Origin: Blasia pusilla
Lineage: Eukaryota; Marchantiophyta; Marchantiopsida; Blasiales
Direction: 5' to 3'
Length of the DNA: 64,000 nt
Assembly: GCA_050084515.1 (NCBI GenBank)
Contig: CM114275.1
Location: 16,492,001-16,556,000, forward strand
Below the pieces are notes generated by a model that was given only the letters and a program-made list of their open reading frames with translations, was not told the DNA's origin and ran no database searches. Positions 50,083-61,149 of this stretch are shown piece after piece (the stretch's first letter is position 1; each line of letters begins with the position of its first letter). Made by a program: the position numbers and the translations under genes.

Positions 50083-51452
50083 CTATGTACATCGGGGACA
50101 CATCCATCGTCCTTGAGGAACCCTAGTGAGAGGTGGCGTCAAACATGCCATATGCCATCCTCTCGAACACCCATCACAGACTAGCATCGTGGCCGCACCA
50201 CGGGCAGAACCACACAACATACAACGCAAGCCTGCAGGAACTACTACTAAGCTCGGATCTACTATACCATCAATGTTAGGAAGGTGACATAGCGCACAAT
50301 TACGCACATGGTCCTTCCATACGACACCATCGCGTCCCTCCAGCAAGAGAACACCCGATGGCAAAATGTCACGCACTCTCAGGATAGTGTGCCCTGCAGT
50401 CACATCCAAGGTCGTTGGTGCCGTCTGCTGCAAATAGACATAATCTCCCTGATGAAACCTCCGGATAGTTGATCGATAACCACCACCTCGGATAGTCGCA
50501 TACCTCAACGTATCCCGATGTTGTGCAATCGCCAAGTTCTCGAACGCCATGGGCATCACTCTCCGAAATAACTCAGCCCTCCGAGAATATGCTCGCACCC
50601 ATACATCGGGTCATCAAGGTTCAAAGACCTCACCAAGATCTCGACGAATGGCCGCAGGTAAATTTGGCTCGGCCATAAAGTAGCAAGTACGGTGAAAAAG
50701 ACGCTAAGGATGATGCTCTGCATTGAATCAGATCCCATCGCCAACCATGGCAACTGGAGGTCCCAGTCTCCTAGGTGACCTCTCTGCAAGCCATACTTGC
50801 GTAAACCCCTCTTCACCGTCTGCACAACTCTCTCCGCTAATCCATCCGCCTCAGGATGATCTCGCGAAGTCGTGCGGTGGTCGATCAGCGCCTAATCACA
50901 CAAGGCCTGGAACTCACCGCGAAACTCGGTACCCTGGTCTGTCAACACCTAAGATGGTGCACCATAATGACTCAACACTCTGTCAAGGAAGGCATAAGCT
51001 ACTCCCTCACTTGCTTTGTCAGACAATGCAACCAACTCGATCCACTTCGAGAAGTGCTCGACCATCACCAACACATAACGATTGTGACGCTCCGTCAAGT
51101 GCAAAGGTCCTGCAAAATCCAAACTCCATCTATACCCTAAGCCCATGATCGGCAATGGATGCAACTGTGGAGTCGGAGCATTGAACGATGCTCGGACCCG
51201 ATCACACACCATGCACCTGGCAACAAACTGCTGAATGTCAGTCTGCATGCCTTGCCACCAATACTGAATCTGGAGCAAGCTATACGTCCGCTTCACCCCA
51301 AAGTGACCCAACTCCTCGTGGGCATGCTGCACTAGTCGTGCTCTCTGCAAAGGATGCGGCACTACGCGTACTCTGCCATCCTCCCAAACCCTCAAAACAT
51401 GTCTCCCCTCCCAACGGAACCGTCTGGCCCGCTGTAGGATCCGATCTCGCAA
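50083..51452 (-). pseudogene. Gypsy integrase with C-terminal PHD finger
   Basis: The upper part (51452-50949) has the zinc-binding HEELGHFGVKRTY and CMVCDRVRASF, then the core with the first Asp in RWSLDFAGPLHLTERHN. An in-frame TAG precedes VLTDQGTEFRGEF (second Asp), and another stop precedes HPEADGLAERVVQTVKRGLRK (catalytic Glu). The last frame (50598-50083, 171 codons) holds the C-terminal fold (HQGDYVYLQQTAPTTLDV, ILPSGVLLLEGRDGVVW) and then a complete C4HC3 PHD finger at residues 126-170: Cys126, Cys129, Cys141, Cys144, His149, Cys152, Cys167 and Cys170, with Trp148 before the His. PHD fingers read histone H3 tails, so here it would take the place of the chromodomain of other gypsy elements. 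The PHD identity is secure; its role is inferred. Confidence 0.85.
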
Positions 51453-52170
51453 GGCTTCCAGTACGAAGGTACTCTAAGACTACTCCATCATCATGAATAT
51501 CTCGGCCACTTGTCGTGTCCTCACTGGCCTCGGGATCCAAAGACTCTCCACTAGACCTCGCCATCGAAGTCTCCACACTCTGGCTCTCCATAGCCAACAT
51601 GCCTAAATAGGCTGACGCGTGCCATCCTGGCACCGACTCCTCATCACTCTCTCCATGCCATCGAGCTCCAGTCGCATCTCGCTGACTCGGGCATGGGTTA
51701 CGACTCAACCCATCTACATCCTGGTTGAGCGTTCCAAGTCTATGTACCACCTGAAAATCATACTCCTGCAACAACAGAGCCCATCTCGCAAGCTTCCCTG
51801 TAAGCTTGTCGGACTCCATCAACCACTTCAGTGGTTGATGATCAGTGATGATGGTAAAGGGGTTGCCGAATAAAGTAACACTGAAATGCGCGACACCTCC
51901 TCACACCGCACATGACCAAGCACTCACCCTCATACAAGTTGTACTTTGCCTCTACAGCGTTGTTCGAGCGGCTAGCGTAAGCCACCACAAACTCTCTACC
52001 CTCATCATCATGCTGGGTGAGCACCGCTCCAAGCCCCAACATGCTCCAATCTGTGTGCAATCTGGAAAGGACGCCCCGATCGGTCTCCTCAAGATGGGTG
52101 CGGACGTCAACCTTTGTCCTGAGCAAGCTGAAATGCTCGCTCATGCTCATCCCCAGTGCCACTCGTGATC
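51270..52170 (-). pseudogene. Gypsy RNase H and linker
   Basis: RNase H reads LHTDWSMLGLGAVLTQHDD and VVAYASRSNNAVEAKYN, then after a frameshift near 51890 continues FTIITDHQPLKWLMESDKL and FQVVHRLGTLNQDVDGLSR. The linker to the integrase is acidic and carries ESVPGWHASAYLGMLAMES and DIHDDGVVLEYLRTG. A decayed copy of the same linker is on the plus strand at 61150-61680. Confidence 0.85.
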
Positions 52171-53160
52171 CACCTTGGTGAGCAAGGTCAGCGGCTTCAC
52201 AATCGAACTGAATCCCTTGACGTATCGCCGATAGAAGTTTGCCAATCCCATGACTGCGCGAACACGGCTCATATCTGTAGGGCGTGGAATGCGTGAGATA
52301 GCCTCTACCTTCGTCTGCTGAACACCAAGGCCCCTTGGGTATATCGTATGACCCAAGTACTCAATCTGGTCGTAGAAGAACTTGCACTTGCCTGGATGTA
52401 GCTTCAACCAATGTAATTGCAATCGTCGAAACACCTCCTCTAGATGTTGCTCATGCTCCTCAACCGTGGCGCTAAAGACTACGATGTCATCAATATAACA
52501 CCTAGCAAAATCAAGACCAGCCAAGATCCTATCCATGACCCTCTGAAACTCAGCCGGGGCGTTCTTTAACCCAAATGGTAAGAACCGCCACAGGTACAAA
52601 CAATCCTTCCCATGAGGATCGATGCCCCAAAATGCCGTCTTCTTCCTGTCTTCCAATCTGATAGGCAACTGATGGTATCCAGCTCGCAAATCCAATGAAC
52701 TGAAGACCTTTGCGTGACCAATCGCATCAAAGATCTCCTCAGGGGTGGGCATGGCATACCTATCGGACTTAAATCGCCAATTGATAGGTCGGTAATCCCC
52801 ACACATCCGCCTATCCGTCCAGTTGCCATGCACATCCTTCTTGGCGCATGACAGTGGCAGATGCATACTCCCCATGTGACATCTCCACTAGTCCTGCTCC
52901 GACCAAGTCTTGGCTCCTACTCTGAATCAGAGCCCTCTCCATATCACTGTACCTGTAGGGTCGTAGGAAGATCGGCATATCACTCGACTACTCAATGCGG
53001 ATCCCCGGTCCCTTCAGCGTACCCAAATCCTCCATGCTAAACGCAAAGCAGCTCCTATAACTCCTGAGGAACTGATGTATTCGGCGCCGCTCTCCTCCTG
53101 TCAACTTAGGGCCCATATCTGGCTCCCAAGTCTCCATGTCTCTTTCTCCTACACAAAATT
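52147..53160 (-). pseudogene. Gypsy reverse transcriptase
   Basis: Frame 52875-52147 carries CGDYRPINWRFKSDRYAMP, FSSLDLRAGYHQLPI, the conserved FLPFGLKNAPAEFQRVMD and the catalytic CYIDDIVVFSATVEEHEQHL, then LGHTIYPRGL and LANFYRRYVKGFSSIVKPL. Upstream in another frame (about 53160-52870) the usual lead-in is present (FLRSYRSCFAFSMEDLG, ending in a RIE followed by TAG, then PIFLRPYRYS). A stop near 52990 and a frameshift near 52865 disable it. No protease is seen before it. Confidence 0.88.
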
Positions 53161-53479
53161 CGGCAGCGCTCCCGCGCTAATTTCTCCCAACGAAAATGTA
53201 AAATCTGTAAAAATACAAATCAGCAAGCTACATGGTGCTTCCAAGAGCACCAGCATGGGGCAACCCGCCCCCATACTCAATCCCTATCAGAAATTGGGCA
53301 GCCACTCTTCCACATGAAAAATCGGCAAATGCAAAGAGTAATGAAAGCAGCCCTTGCTCCGGTGAGCACTCCCATGAGCCGTTGAACGGGGAACACGATC
53401 CCCAACCTGCAAAAACAGCGAGTGACCAACGAGCTCCCCCATGAAGCTCTCTCACTCTCTCATTCTCTCAATCTCTCTT
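53160..53479 (-). other. Short leader between the right repeat and pol, inverted motifs
   Basis: No gag or protease is found here. Short hairpins are visible, for example TGGTGCT / AGCACCA near 53231 and ATGGGG / CCCCAT near 53255. A CT-rich tract precedes the right repeat. The deletion of gag probably ends in this stretch. Confidence 0.5.
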
Positions 53480-53995
53480 TGTAAAGTAAGATCCAATCTC
53501 TCTCTCCACCATCTCACAGCATAGCTCTCAAAAGTGTGCACTCTCTCTCATGTCAAACCAAACCCACTCTCATAATGAGAGGCTTGGGTTACACTCACAA
53601 GGCAAGGTACCATTGCTCCGCCGCCTTATGCCAAGAGGTTCAACAAAGAGAGAATGAGCTCTCAAGCTCTCTCCCCTTGAGGTATACCCCTCTCCTCTCC
53701 CAAGCTCTCTCCATGGTAACCTATTCTCCCAAGTCACCTCCTTGGCTCTTGACCTGATGTAGGAGTTCAAGGGACACTTACCAAAAATAGTAAGTCGATC
53801 ATATATTCAAAAATGGTATTTACCTAAAATAGTAAGTTCCTCAATATGGCTCCAATGAGTCGAAACGAAGGGAAAACCTGCTATCTCATGTTTCCAAGGG
53901 CCTCAGCAGGTCACCCTCGACCTACTTGGCGTGTCCTCCACTACTCATGAAGGCGCTCTATTAGATCCCACCGATCTATCCTAAAAGACGTGACA
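53480..53995 (-). repeat. Repeat B, right copy (5' LTR body)
   Basis: Begins TGTAAAGTAAGATCC and ends AAAGACGTGACA on the plus strand. Unlike the left copy it is not followed by repeat A; MULE-like sequence starts straight after it. Confidence 0.88.
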
Positions 53996-54509
53996 AGGGA
54001 CTCAAAACCATTTTTGTATGTGAGGTAAAAGAAAAAGATGTTGGAAGTTTGAAGATGTTTTGGTTACTCTTCTTGGAGGTGGTGAAGGAAAACAAAAGGC
54101 CACCTCTTGAAATTTATGGGTTCATGGCGGACAATGCATAACCAGGATGGATTCTACCAAGGAAGTTTTTTGGGATGGAGAAGTTCAAGCTGAGAGGGAA
54201 AGGTCAAACGCTTTCCATTGGCAAAAATCTGTGACTTGCTACACCAAATCTTGCATCAAGGAGAAAAAGAGAACAGAGCATGTTGCTCTACTTCAATGTT
54301 GCAATGATAGTAAAACCTTGAAACAAGCCATGGAGTGCCAAAAAGAGCTTCATGGATGGTGGAGGGAGCATGAAATTGAGGGGAAATACAAACAGTTATG
54401 TTTCTGGCTCAGTTGGTGGACTATACGTATGAGACAATGGGGAAACTAAATGCGGCAGGTGAGTTCATTTTTTTCTCCTTTCTAACTCACATGAAGAAAC
54501 TGTTGTAAG

Positions 54510-54850
54510 AAAATATGGTTGGAATAGGAGATTGCAACCCGTCAGAATGTGGGGGATTGCAAACCTCATAAGCCAAGCAACCCGTAAAAAATGATTGGTT
54601 TCCTTAGTCTATAACCCGTCGGATTCCGACATGTTGCATCGGTCTACAACCCGTCCGATCCCGACGGGATTCAAGTTGCAAGTTTGCAAGTACACTCTGT
54701 CTGCAAATCCTCGATTTCTGAAGTGTTGCAAGCCCAAAATTTTGGAGAAAAAAAATATTCCAACCCTTCAGAATACAACAGGTTGCACATAGAAATTGCA
54801 GGGAAAACTTTCCTCCTACTTGCAACTAGTCAGATTCTGTTAGGTTGGGA
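54510..54850. repeat. Cluster of CAACCCGTC-type motifs in the MULE remnant
   Basis: GCAACCCGTC(A)GAAT, GTCTATAACCCGTCGGATTC, GTCTACAACCCGTCCGATCC and related forms recur several times within 350 bp, along with TTGCAAG motifs. One similar motif (GCAATCCGTTGGATTCAGAC) occurs at 57617. The block lies between two coding pieces and could be an intron filled with repeats or a small inserted element's subterminal region. Confidence 0.5.
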
Positions 54851-55050
54851 ATCTTTTTCACAAAAGGCATAACCAAGGGAAAGAGTCCCTTGTTAGGGCC
54901 GATGTGAGATATGTTGATAAAAAATTATATGTCAAAGCCTTCAATAGGTACATAGCCAGAACTCCTCTCGAGAAAGATGCCCACATTAGTGGGGACATTC
55001 GTTGGAGTTTTTCAAGATATCCCATACAGATGGTGGTAGAGCAGTCAAAG

Positions 55051-55666
55051 TGATACTCTTGAAGACCAGAGAAGTATCTTGACTTCAGGCAGGTCAAACG
55101 TCATCACCTATGAATGAACCCGGTGATTGATTTGGATGATGAAATTACCCCGCCTTGATATTCAGAGACACCAGATTGCTCCCAAATTTGAGTTGAAGTA
55201 ACTTCTCCAAAATTCTTGAATATCTTATTTCAAAATGCCTTTGTAGCTGGAACTTCCCAACATCCAATATCGCGGGTTTCAACAATATAGGATTCTGATC
55301 ATTGAGGTGGATTGGGACCTTAAGACGTGGCATATTTCTTGAAGCAACCCTAGATGTGGACTCACTCACATGGTAGGATCCGATGGCATTAAGAGAGCAT
55401 GCGGCACTTTCATGGATAAGAGTTGTACAAGGAGTGGACAACCAGTGCTAGTCTTTTGGGGGCTGAAAACCTTTGATCGTTTTACTTGTACTGAGGATCA
55501 ATTAAAGTATTTATTCTGCTCAAATGAATCATAAGCTTTCCGAAAGTCTTATCTAGATGCCATTGGAGCTCCACATAATACCCCCAGGATTTGACCCATT
55601 TTTGCGAGTACCAATTGCACTTAGGAAGAAGTGGACAATATCACAAGAAGGAAAGGTATCTTTTGA
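55051..55666. other. Decayed MULE flank, no clear gene
   Basis: Readable phrases continue briefly after the MULE piece (for example NPVIDLDDEI), then are lost. The minus-strand 98-codon frame here has no recognisable domain. Confidence 0.3.
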
Positions 55667-56870
55667 GACTAGAAAAACCAACTAAATTCAGTTTTAGTAG
55701 ACAATATGTGACTAATACAACTAGATAGACAAGTGGTCTCAAAGGTCAAGTTGTAAGGGATCTTAGTTGTAATAATGGTGATGTGGCATGATGACATGGA
55801 ATATATTCGAGAAGTTCTTGTGGATATTGATAACTATGAACTTCCATGTCATTATACACTTTATGATGATGTGGAAACTAGGTGGAGATGAGGTGGCATA
55901 CTGTCCATGTATTCATCATAGTTGTGGTAATTGTAAGTGGCTTGATTTTGCAAATCAACGATTGCCATGTGTACATTGTAGTTGTCTATTGCAACTAAAA
56001 ATAGTTGCATGGATAGTTCCCTATTACTTGGTTCCCTATTTATAACTAAATGGATCCATGTTGGATTTTGTAGTTGACTTATCAAGACTACATATAGTTA
56101 TTAGGAGAAGTACCCAAATCCACCTCAGTAATCATAGTTATATGATGGTACTAAACACAACTATGCTTAGCTTAATATCTCAAATGGTTTTAGTTTAGGT
56201 AGATTAGCTTGTATGTATTTTTTAAAGAGGCCAGATCAGCGACTAACTTCCTCTTGTGTTTGTTTTGTCCCAAGAAGGAATATGGACTTCTAAATTGACC
56301 ATGCATCATCCAACTAGTGTCAACTAGTTGCCTTATGTTCGTTGATAATGCAAGCGAAACAAAATTCCTACATTATATTTAATTTCGTCAATCTATAAAT
56401 TTCATCCAAGTGCAAAATGTTACATGATCGTTATTTGCTAGCTAGGTAGGCCTTCTTCACCGAGCGCTCAGGCCACAAAATGCTACTCCCTTTGGCATCT
56501 CCAAGGACCAAATGTGGAGGATCATCAACATGGTTGGGAAGAGGCAAAGGAATAGTTTTGTCTAAAACTACTAAAAGTTCCACCTTCACATAATCGAGTA
56601 GTATATCTGCACCATGATATTTGTCACGCCTTGCCAAAACAGAGATGATACCTGACTCCAGATGCTCCTTGGATTTCCTGACCTCTTTCAAGAAGACATG
56701 ATCTCCCTTTTCCAACTACACATGCAATCAAAGAAAAGGAATAGGAATAAAAATTAATATCCACCCAACTCTTCCCAAAAAACACAATATAACGCATCAC
56801 AAACCCAAGTAATATTATAAAGGCTTGTAGCTTGGTAAAACTCCATCCACTTGGAGGAAAATTGGATCTG
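55667..56870 (-). mobile_element. Fragment of a second CACTA element
   Basis: Starts near 55667 with GACTAGAAAAACCAACTAA, similar to a CACTA terminus with a changed first base, followed by many TAGTTG/CAACTA motifs to about 56150, as in a subterminal region. A minus-strand exon with DUF8039 follows at 56431-56715. The other end was not identified; the stated right border is where MULE coding sequence resumes. Confidence 0.5.
56431..56715 (-). pseudogene. CACTA ORF1 C-terminal exon, DUF8039-like
   Basis: Reads MEKGDHVFLKEVRKSKEHLE, VKVELLVVLDKTIPLPLPNH and LVLGDAKGSSILWPERSVKK. It aligns with the exon at 26985-27260 (GDHV start, LGDA.GSS.LWPE end), from a different CACTA lineage with different subterminal motifs. 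No upstream exons were found next to it. Confidence 0.65.
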
Positions 56871-57420
56871 GAAAATATATATTGGATAATATATTATATA
56901 TTAATCTTACAAGTGTCGGTTTCAAACTCGTAGACGGAGGGAGTTCGGGACATGTTCGTATTATAGAGACCTTCGCATTTCAGATCCAACCTAAGATTGA
57001 TGTCAACATGTATCTGGAGAAGGTGGATGATCCCACTCCAATATTTATGTTTGAGTCAAGAAATGGGGTGAAGAGGAACACAATGTGTAGGCCTACGGTG
57101 GAGAGAGCAAATGGAATCGCATAAGCTCGGGAGGCCAACATAGAAATCATTGCTACAAAAGACCTTCATAGTGGGAATGGAATAAGAAGGATGTATTGGG
57201 TCAAGAACAACATTGTGAATTCAAGTGTCACAAGAGTGTATGTTGTACACATATGTTATTTTCCCACATGTTCTTGTGATGACTTTGTCCAATGAGAGTC
57301 AAGTGAGAAAAGTTATTTCCCTTGTAAGCACATGTACTATGTGTTGCTTGAAGTTTTCACAGAGTCGGAGGTAGGAGTAGGAATCCACCAACCAATTTTT
57401 TCACTCAAATAAGTGCAAAG

Positions 57421-57985
57421 TATCCATAACAAACCACTACGAGGATGCAACATGAGATCTTAAAGTGTACTTTGAAGTGCCAAAATGTTCACTATGAGCT
57501 TGAACTCTAATCAACTAAGGAAAAATGATGTTTTTTTTCCAGACCTTGGATAGACAAAGTGATTAGTTCCACAATTGTAATTCCAATGATTTTTCAGTTT
57601 GTTTAATTGTGAGCAAGTTGCAATCCGTTGGATTCAGACGGGTTTTCTGAATGGGGAAGAGGAAAAACCAATTCGCGGGAGTAATTAAGCACAAAGAATT
57701 GGAAAATAGGGTGGGGTTTAGAGTTTAGGGTCATGGAATGGTCTATTCAAGCATCAAGAGGGGGGCCCACGGATAATTACCATGAGTTCTCCCAAAGATA
57801 TGCCTAGGAGATTGAGGCATGGAGACTCTACTAAACCCACACTATGTGTCGTGGCCTTAGCCGTTTCCAGATGACGAGAAGGAGTTAGGAGAGGCTACTT
57901 CCTCTTCCACCATCGATGTGTTAGGAGGGTTAACTCGAACTGGAGCAATTGCATTGTCTAATCAAGTTTGTCCAAGGTTCAACCC
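57421..57985. other. No gene recognised
   Basis: Transition between the MULE remnant and a decayed gag. No feature is recognisable except one CCGTTGGATTC motif near 57623 shared with the earlier cluster. Confidence 0.3.
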
Positions 57986-58345
57986 TGTCGTTGAGTTCTT
58001 AGCGGCGGTGGGGTCGAGCTGCCAGGGAATACGGAATGAGAAGTTGCGCAGTATCCATGATTTCTAAAGGCGCTCGGGTGAGAGTTTGTGTAAGGCCTTC
58101 ACTCAATTCCGTCGTTTGATCAGTGTCTCCTAGGGGTCATAGAGTCCTTGGCTATCTAGGCATGGTATGCGATGTTGGACCGAGACGTGCAAAAACGGGT
58201 GAGGGATGGGATACTTCTTATGCAAACCTCCCATACGTTTAGAATTTTTTTTAGAAAATAAAGAATATTGAGCGCAACATGGCTGAGGAGAGTCTAGCAA
58301 CCTTGGGTTCCGTGCAAGAGGAGTCACGATTGCCTACACCACCAA
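57986..58345 (+). pseudogene. Retrotransposon gag remnant
   Basis: With stops ignored the plus strand reads GESLCKAFTQFRRLISVS, LAIQAWYAMLDRDVQKRVRD and NMAEESLATLGSVQEESR. The pattern of ESL..A...FRRLI....GV...QA..WY..LD...RR.VRD is that of retrotransposon gag. Strand and position would suit the missing gag of the PHD-bearing gypsy family, whose pol linker follows on the same strand at 61150-61680. Confidence 0.5.
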
Positions 58346-59382
58346 TACAGCAATGTGGACTTTAAGAGAGGTCTGTGGAGGATATTGGGAGTCAGTGCCA
58401 TAGAGACCTATGCCAGCCTACGCGGCATAGGAGTAGCCTCCTGCCATTATTTGTTGGGTATGTTGTGGAGCTCATCATCAATGCCATTGTACCTCGTGGC
58501 CTAGCCGTGCCTCAGCATGGAGGAGGAGATGGGCCCAACTCAAGGATATACTAGGCTAACCATTATCAGCAAATGGTCATACACGCGCCCGGTATTTCAG
58601 CCTACACCTTGAGTTACGTCCGGACCGAGGGCCAAATAGGGCACCGGTTTGTTGGTCCGGATGGACCTAGAGGTCGTGCATCAGGTGATCCCATTGCGGG
58701 ATAGGAAGTTGGATTTCCCCGAGGGGGAGGTAGGATTCCGCCACCTAGATGCGCCAAGGGAGACGCAAGGCGTGAGGCTGGGATGGCAGCCGCAAAGTTG
58801 GATCCATAAAGAGGGAAAGCTAGAAAACACACAATGTTTTTTTAGTCTTTCACGTTGTTTGAGGTGATAAGGGCCCCATTGATGGATCATGATCAAAGTT
58901 TCCAAAGAGTTGATCTTGTGGGTGTGTAGAGACGGAGGGCGATGGGGGAAGCGAGTCCAAAGACTCCTATTGATGATGCTTGGGAGGAGCATGGGTCGAG
59001 AACGTTGTTGGGGCAGCCATTGCTAAGTCAACTGCTCCATTCTTTTTTGTTTCCAATGTTATGACATAGGGAGGTATGCCCGCCTAGGTTTTGTGGCAGG
59101 ACGCTACCCTATGTGAGTGTGGAGTTGGTGTTCCTACATCACACTCAGCGCTAAGTGCAAAGGAGCTGATGGACCAGCCCTTGGAGCCGATGCTCGGGCT
59201 ATCCACCTCCAATTCATGGTAGGTAAGGACTACTAGGATGGTGGAGATGCTCGCTAGACCGTGCTATTGTGTCATCAGCTGTTGTGTTGGTGGATAATTG
59301 GGGAGAGATCTTCCAATTGGTGAGTCAAAGAGGCAGATTGTTCAATCCATAGCAGGTCTTGTTAGATTAGGGAGCACCCCTG
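58346..59382. other. Decayed sequence, probably gag continuation
   Basis: Short plus-strand phrases rich in Gly, Arg and Pro (near 58560-58830) could be the gag C terminus. A single Cys-containing phrase near 59060 might be a ruined CCHC knuckle. No firm feature. Confidence 0.25.
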
Positions 59383-60850
59383 ATGTTGGGGAAGGCGGCA
59401 TTCACAGGTTTGGGGCTGATAAGGGCCGATGTGGAGCGTTGCCCATTCATGATGCATACATCCTTGCGTGAAGTGAGAACCACACAGTTTATTACACGAA
59501 TAGAGGTCATGGTGAGGATTTGCCCAAGATATCCTATAAATGAATCTGTGGTACGAGCGAAGGCAATTAGATCGGTCACTATAGCCTTGGCTCGCACCAC
59601 GGACTCGTCTGTTGTCCTAGTCCGTTAGTCTAGTCTGTTATCCGTGTCATATGACGTCCTAGTTGGAGAAGCAGAGTTATACCTTATAAGGTTTTCCCTG
59701 AATAATTGGAAGGAGTCAACATCCTACCAACTAGGATGGCACTCAAGTGATGGGCGACTTAGCTCGTTACCCATTCGATTCACGGGTGGAGTGATTGATT
59801 GATGGCAACATTAGCAAAATTCAAGATCGCCATCACGTGGCCTAATGATTAGATAGAGGGGCATGTCCATGTGAATGACATACCCGTGTCTGACACTTCT
59901 ATCCTTGGACATCATACCGATTGTATGGCGCATCCTAGAGGAGGATATTCGAGTGTTGGATCTCTTTGGAAGGATCAACACTTGGTTGGCTGTTGTTTTA
60001 TAGGCAGGAAAGCGTGTGTAGCAGTACTTGTATGTTGAGATTGATGATGATGTGAAACACCCTTCACTTTTACATATGGCGTACTTTTCCCTCCAATTTC
60101 CCGCCTTAAGTTGTCTGCGTCCGCCGTACAGGGGTACCAGAGTTCCCTACCGAGGGACATTTCATTATTGGGGCACACCACTTGGAGCGAATAGGGACCA
60201 TATTGATTTTTTCATTGTTAGTTGGCCGTGTTAGGGCCAGTCGAGTGCTCGACGAGGTAGCGGGTTGGCTGACACTCGATCCTGGTTGTGTTGGGAGATT
60301 ATGAGAATCTTGCGACACTTGCAGGAGCATAAGTCCTGTTCACTAGCGTACATTCAGGAGAATGTGAAAATTTTGAACAATTTGAGGTCTCGCGTGCTGA
60401 CGAGTGTACATCAAGTATGTGCACGCATGGATCCGCCCAATAAAATTGTTGCATGCGGCAATTGAAGCTTCACAAGCACATCGCCCACGTCTTTGGTCGA
60501 CCAACTTGGTGCCATATTAGATGTTGTGAAGGGCGTATGCTAGAGTGGAGCCCCCGTCCCATGTGTTGGTGGATTATATTTTGGATCCAAGTCATCGATC
60601 ATAGGCACAAAGGTGCAATGATCGACCACCGTTGACTATGGTCAATAGGATTGGCATGCCATGGTCAGCCTTTCCCACATTTATGAGTTTTCTTGGTTCC
60701 TATGCATTCAAGGAGGGTAGGCCTAGCTTGGTTTGGGATGACCAGGTACAATGAATGGTGGAGCCCACCGCCGATGAGTGAGAGCGAGCAATGGGATTTT
60801 CCACATGAGTGATGCCAATACCATCACTCATAGATTTATGGCATCTATTA
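59383..60850 (+). pseudogene. Possible hAT-type (DUF659) transposase remnant
   Basis: A plus-strand frame (59383-59628) reads ADVERCPFMMHTSLREV, which resembles the 'DVRGRPIINFM..T..GE.F' block of DUF659 hAT proteins. Further along, IMRILRHLQEHKSCSLAYI (about 60300) and VLVDYILDPSHRS (about 60560) resemble the LRVLR.VD and LDPR.R blocks that come later in the same family, in the right order. Stops and shifts separate all pieces. The similarities are short and judged by eye, so this could be something else. Confidence 0.3.
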
Positions 60851-61149
60851 TACTTTATTTTTACATCAAAGGCATCGCGACGACATGTTGTGGGTCAGGC
60901 GATGGACCTAAATTGTGACATGGATTATCGGCTTAGGAGTAGCTAAGCAACGTCATTTGAGGTTGCGAGAGATCATAACTATTGCGTTGGTGAACCCCAT
61001 ACCTACCGAGACGGTTGATGTAGTGGCTGGGAGCGAGACCCAAGGAGATTGATACACAAGGGATAATCGAGAGAGACACCCCTAGACTTCTTGGGATATT
61101 TTGCAAGTACGTCGGGAGATGATAGCCACAACATTGACCATAGTCCTCG
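60851..61149. other. No gene recognised
   Basis: Decayed plus-strand phrases only; nothing assignable. Confidence 0.3.

Larger units (their letters stand above)
49258..53995 (-). mobile_element. Ty3/gypsy element with PHD-finger integrase, gag missing
   Basis: A minus-strand pol region (53160-50083) lies between two same-orientation copies of a 516-bp repeat (49257-49772 and 53480-53995, about 94-95% identical by eye). In the sense direction the repeat starts TGTCACGTC and ends in TTTACA, so TG...CA ends are present. A polypurine run GGGGGG at 49910-49905 is followed by TGATTGGAG, suggesting that the 3' LTR also includes repeat A', making it about 645 bp. Only about 300 bp separate pol from the right repeat, so gag and protease are deleted. 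No convincing primer-binding site was seen. Confidence 0.75.
53996..57420 (+). pseudogene. MULE-like transposase remnant with SWIM zinc finger, split
   Basis: Plus-strand pieces read as parts of one Mutator-like transposase. First, about 54020-54450: KENKRPPLEIYGFMADNA and, after a shift, NAFHWQKSVTCYTKSCIKEK and CFWLSWWTIRMRQWGN. Next, about 54890-55050: VRADVRYVDKKLYVKAFNRY and then GDIRWSFSRYPIQMVVEQSK. After a nested CACTA fragment, 56882-57420 carries FMFESRNGVKRNTMCRPTVE and the SWIM finger TCSCDDF...CKHMYYVL near 57260-57345. SWIM fingers end plant MULE/FAR1-type proteins and bind DNA. Catalytic residues lie upstream and are lost. Several stops are present. The family assignment rests on the SWIM motif and on the order of the pieces. 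Confidence 0.6.

Noticed and set aside
51619-51873. Plus-strand 84-codon frame and its look-alike on the minus strand at 61188-61376
   Set aside because: They resemble each other only because both are antisense to the same pol linker.
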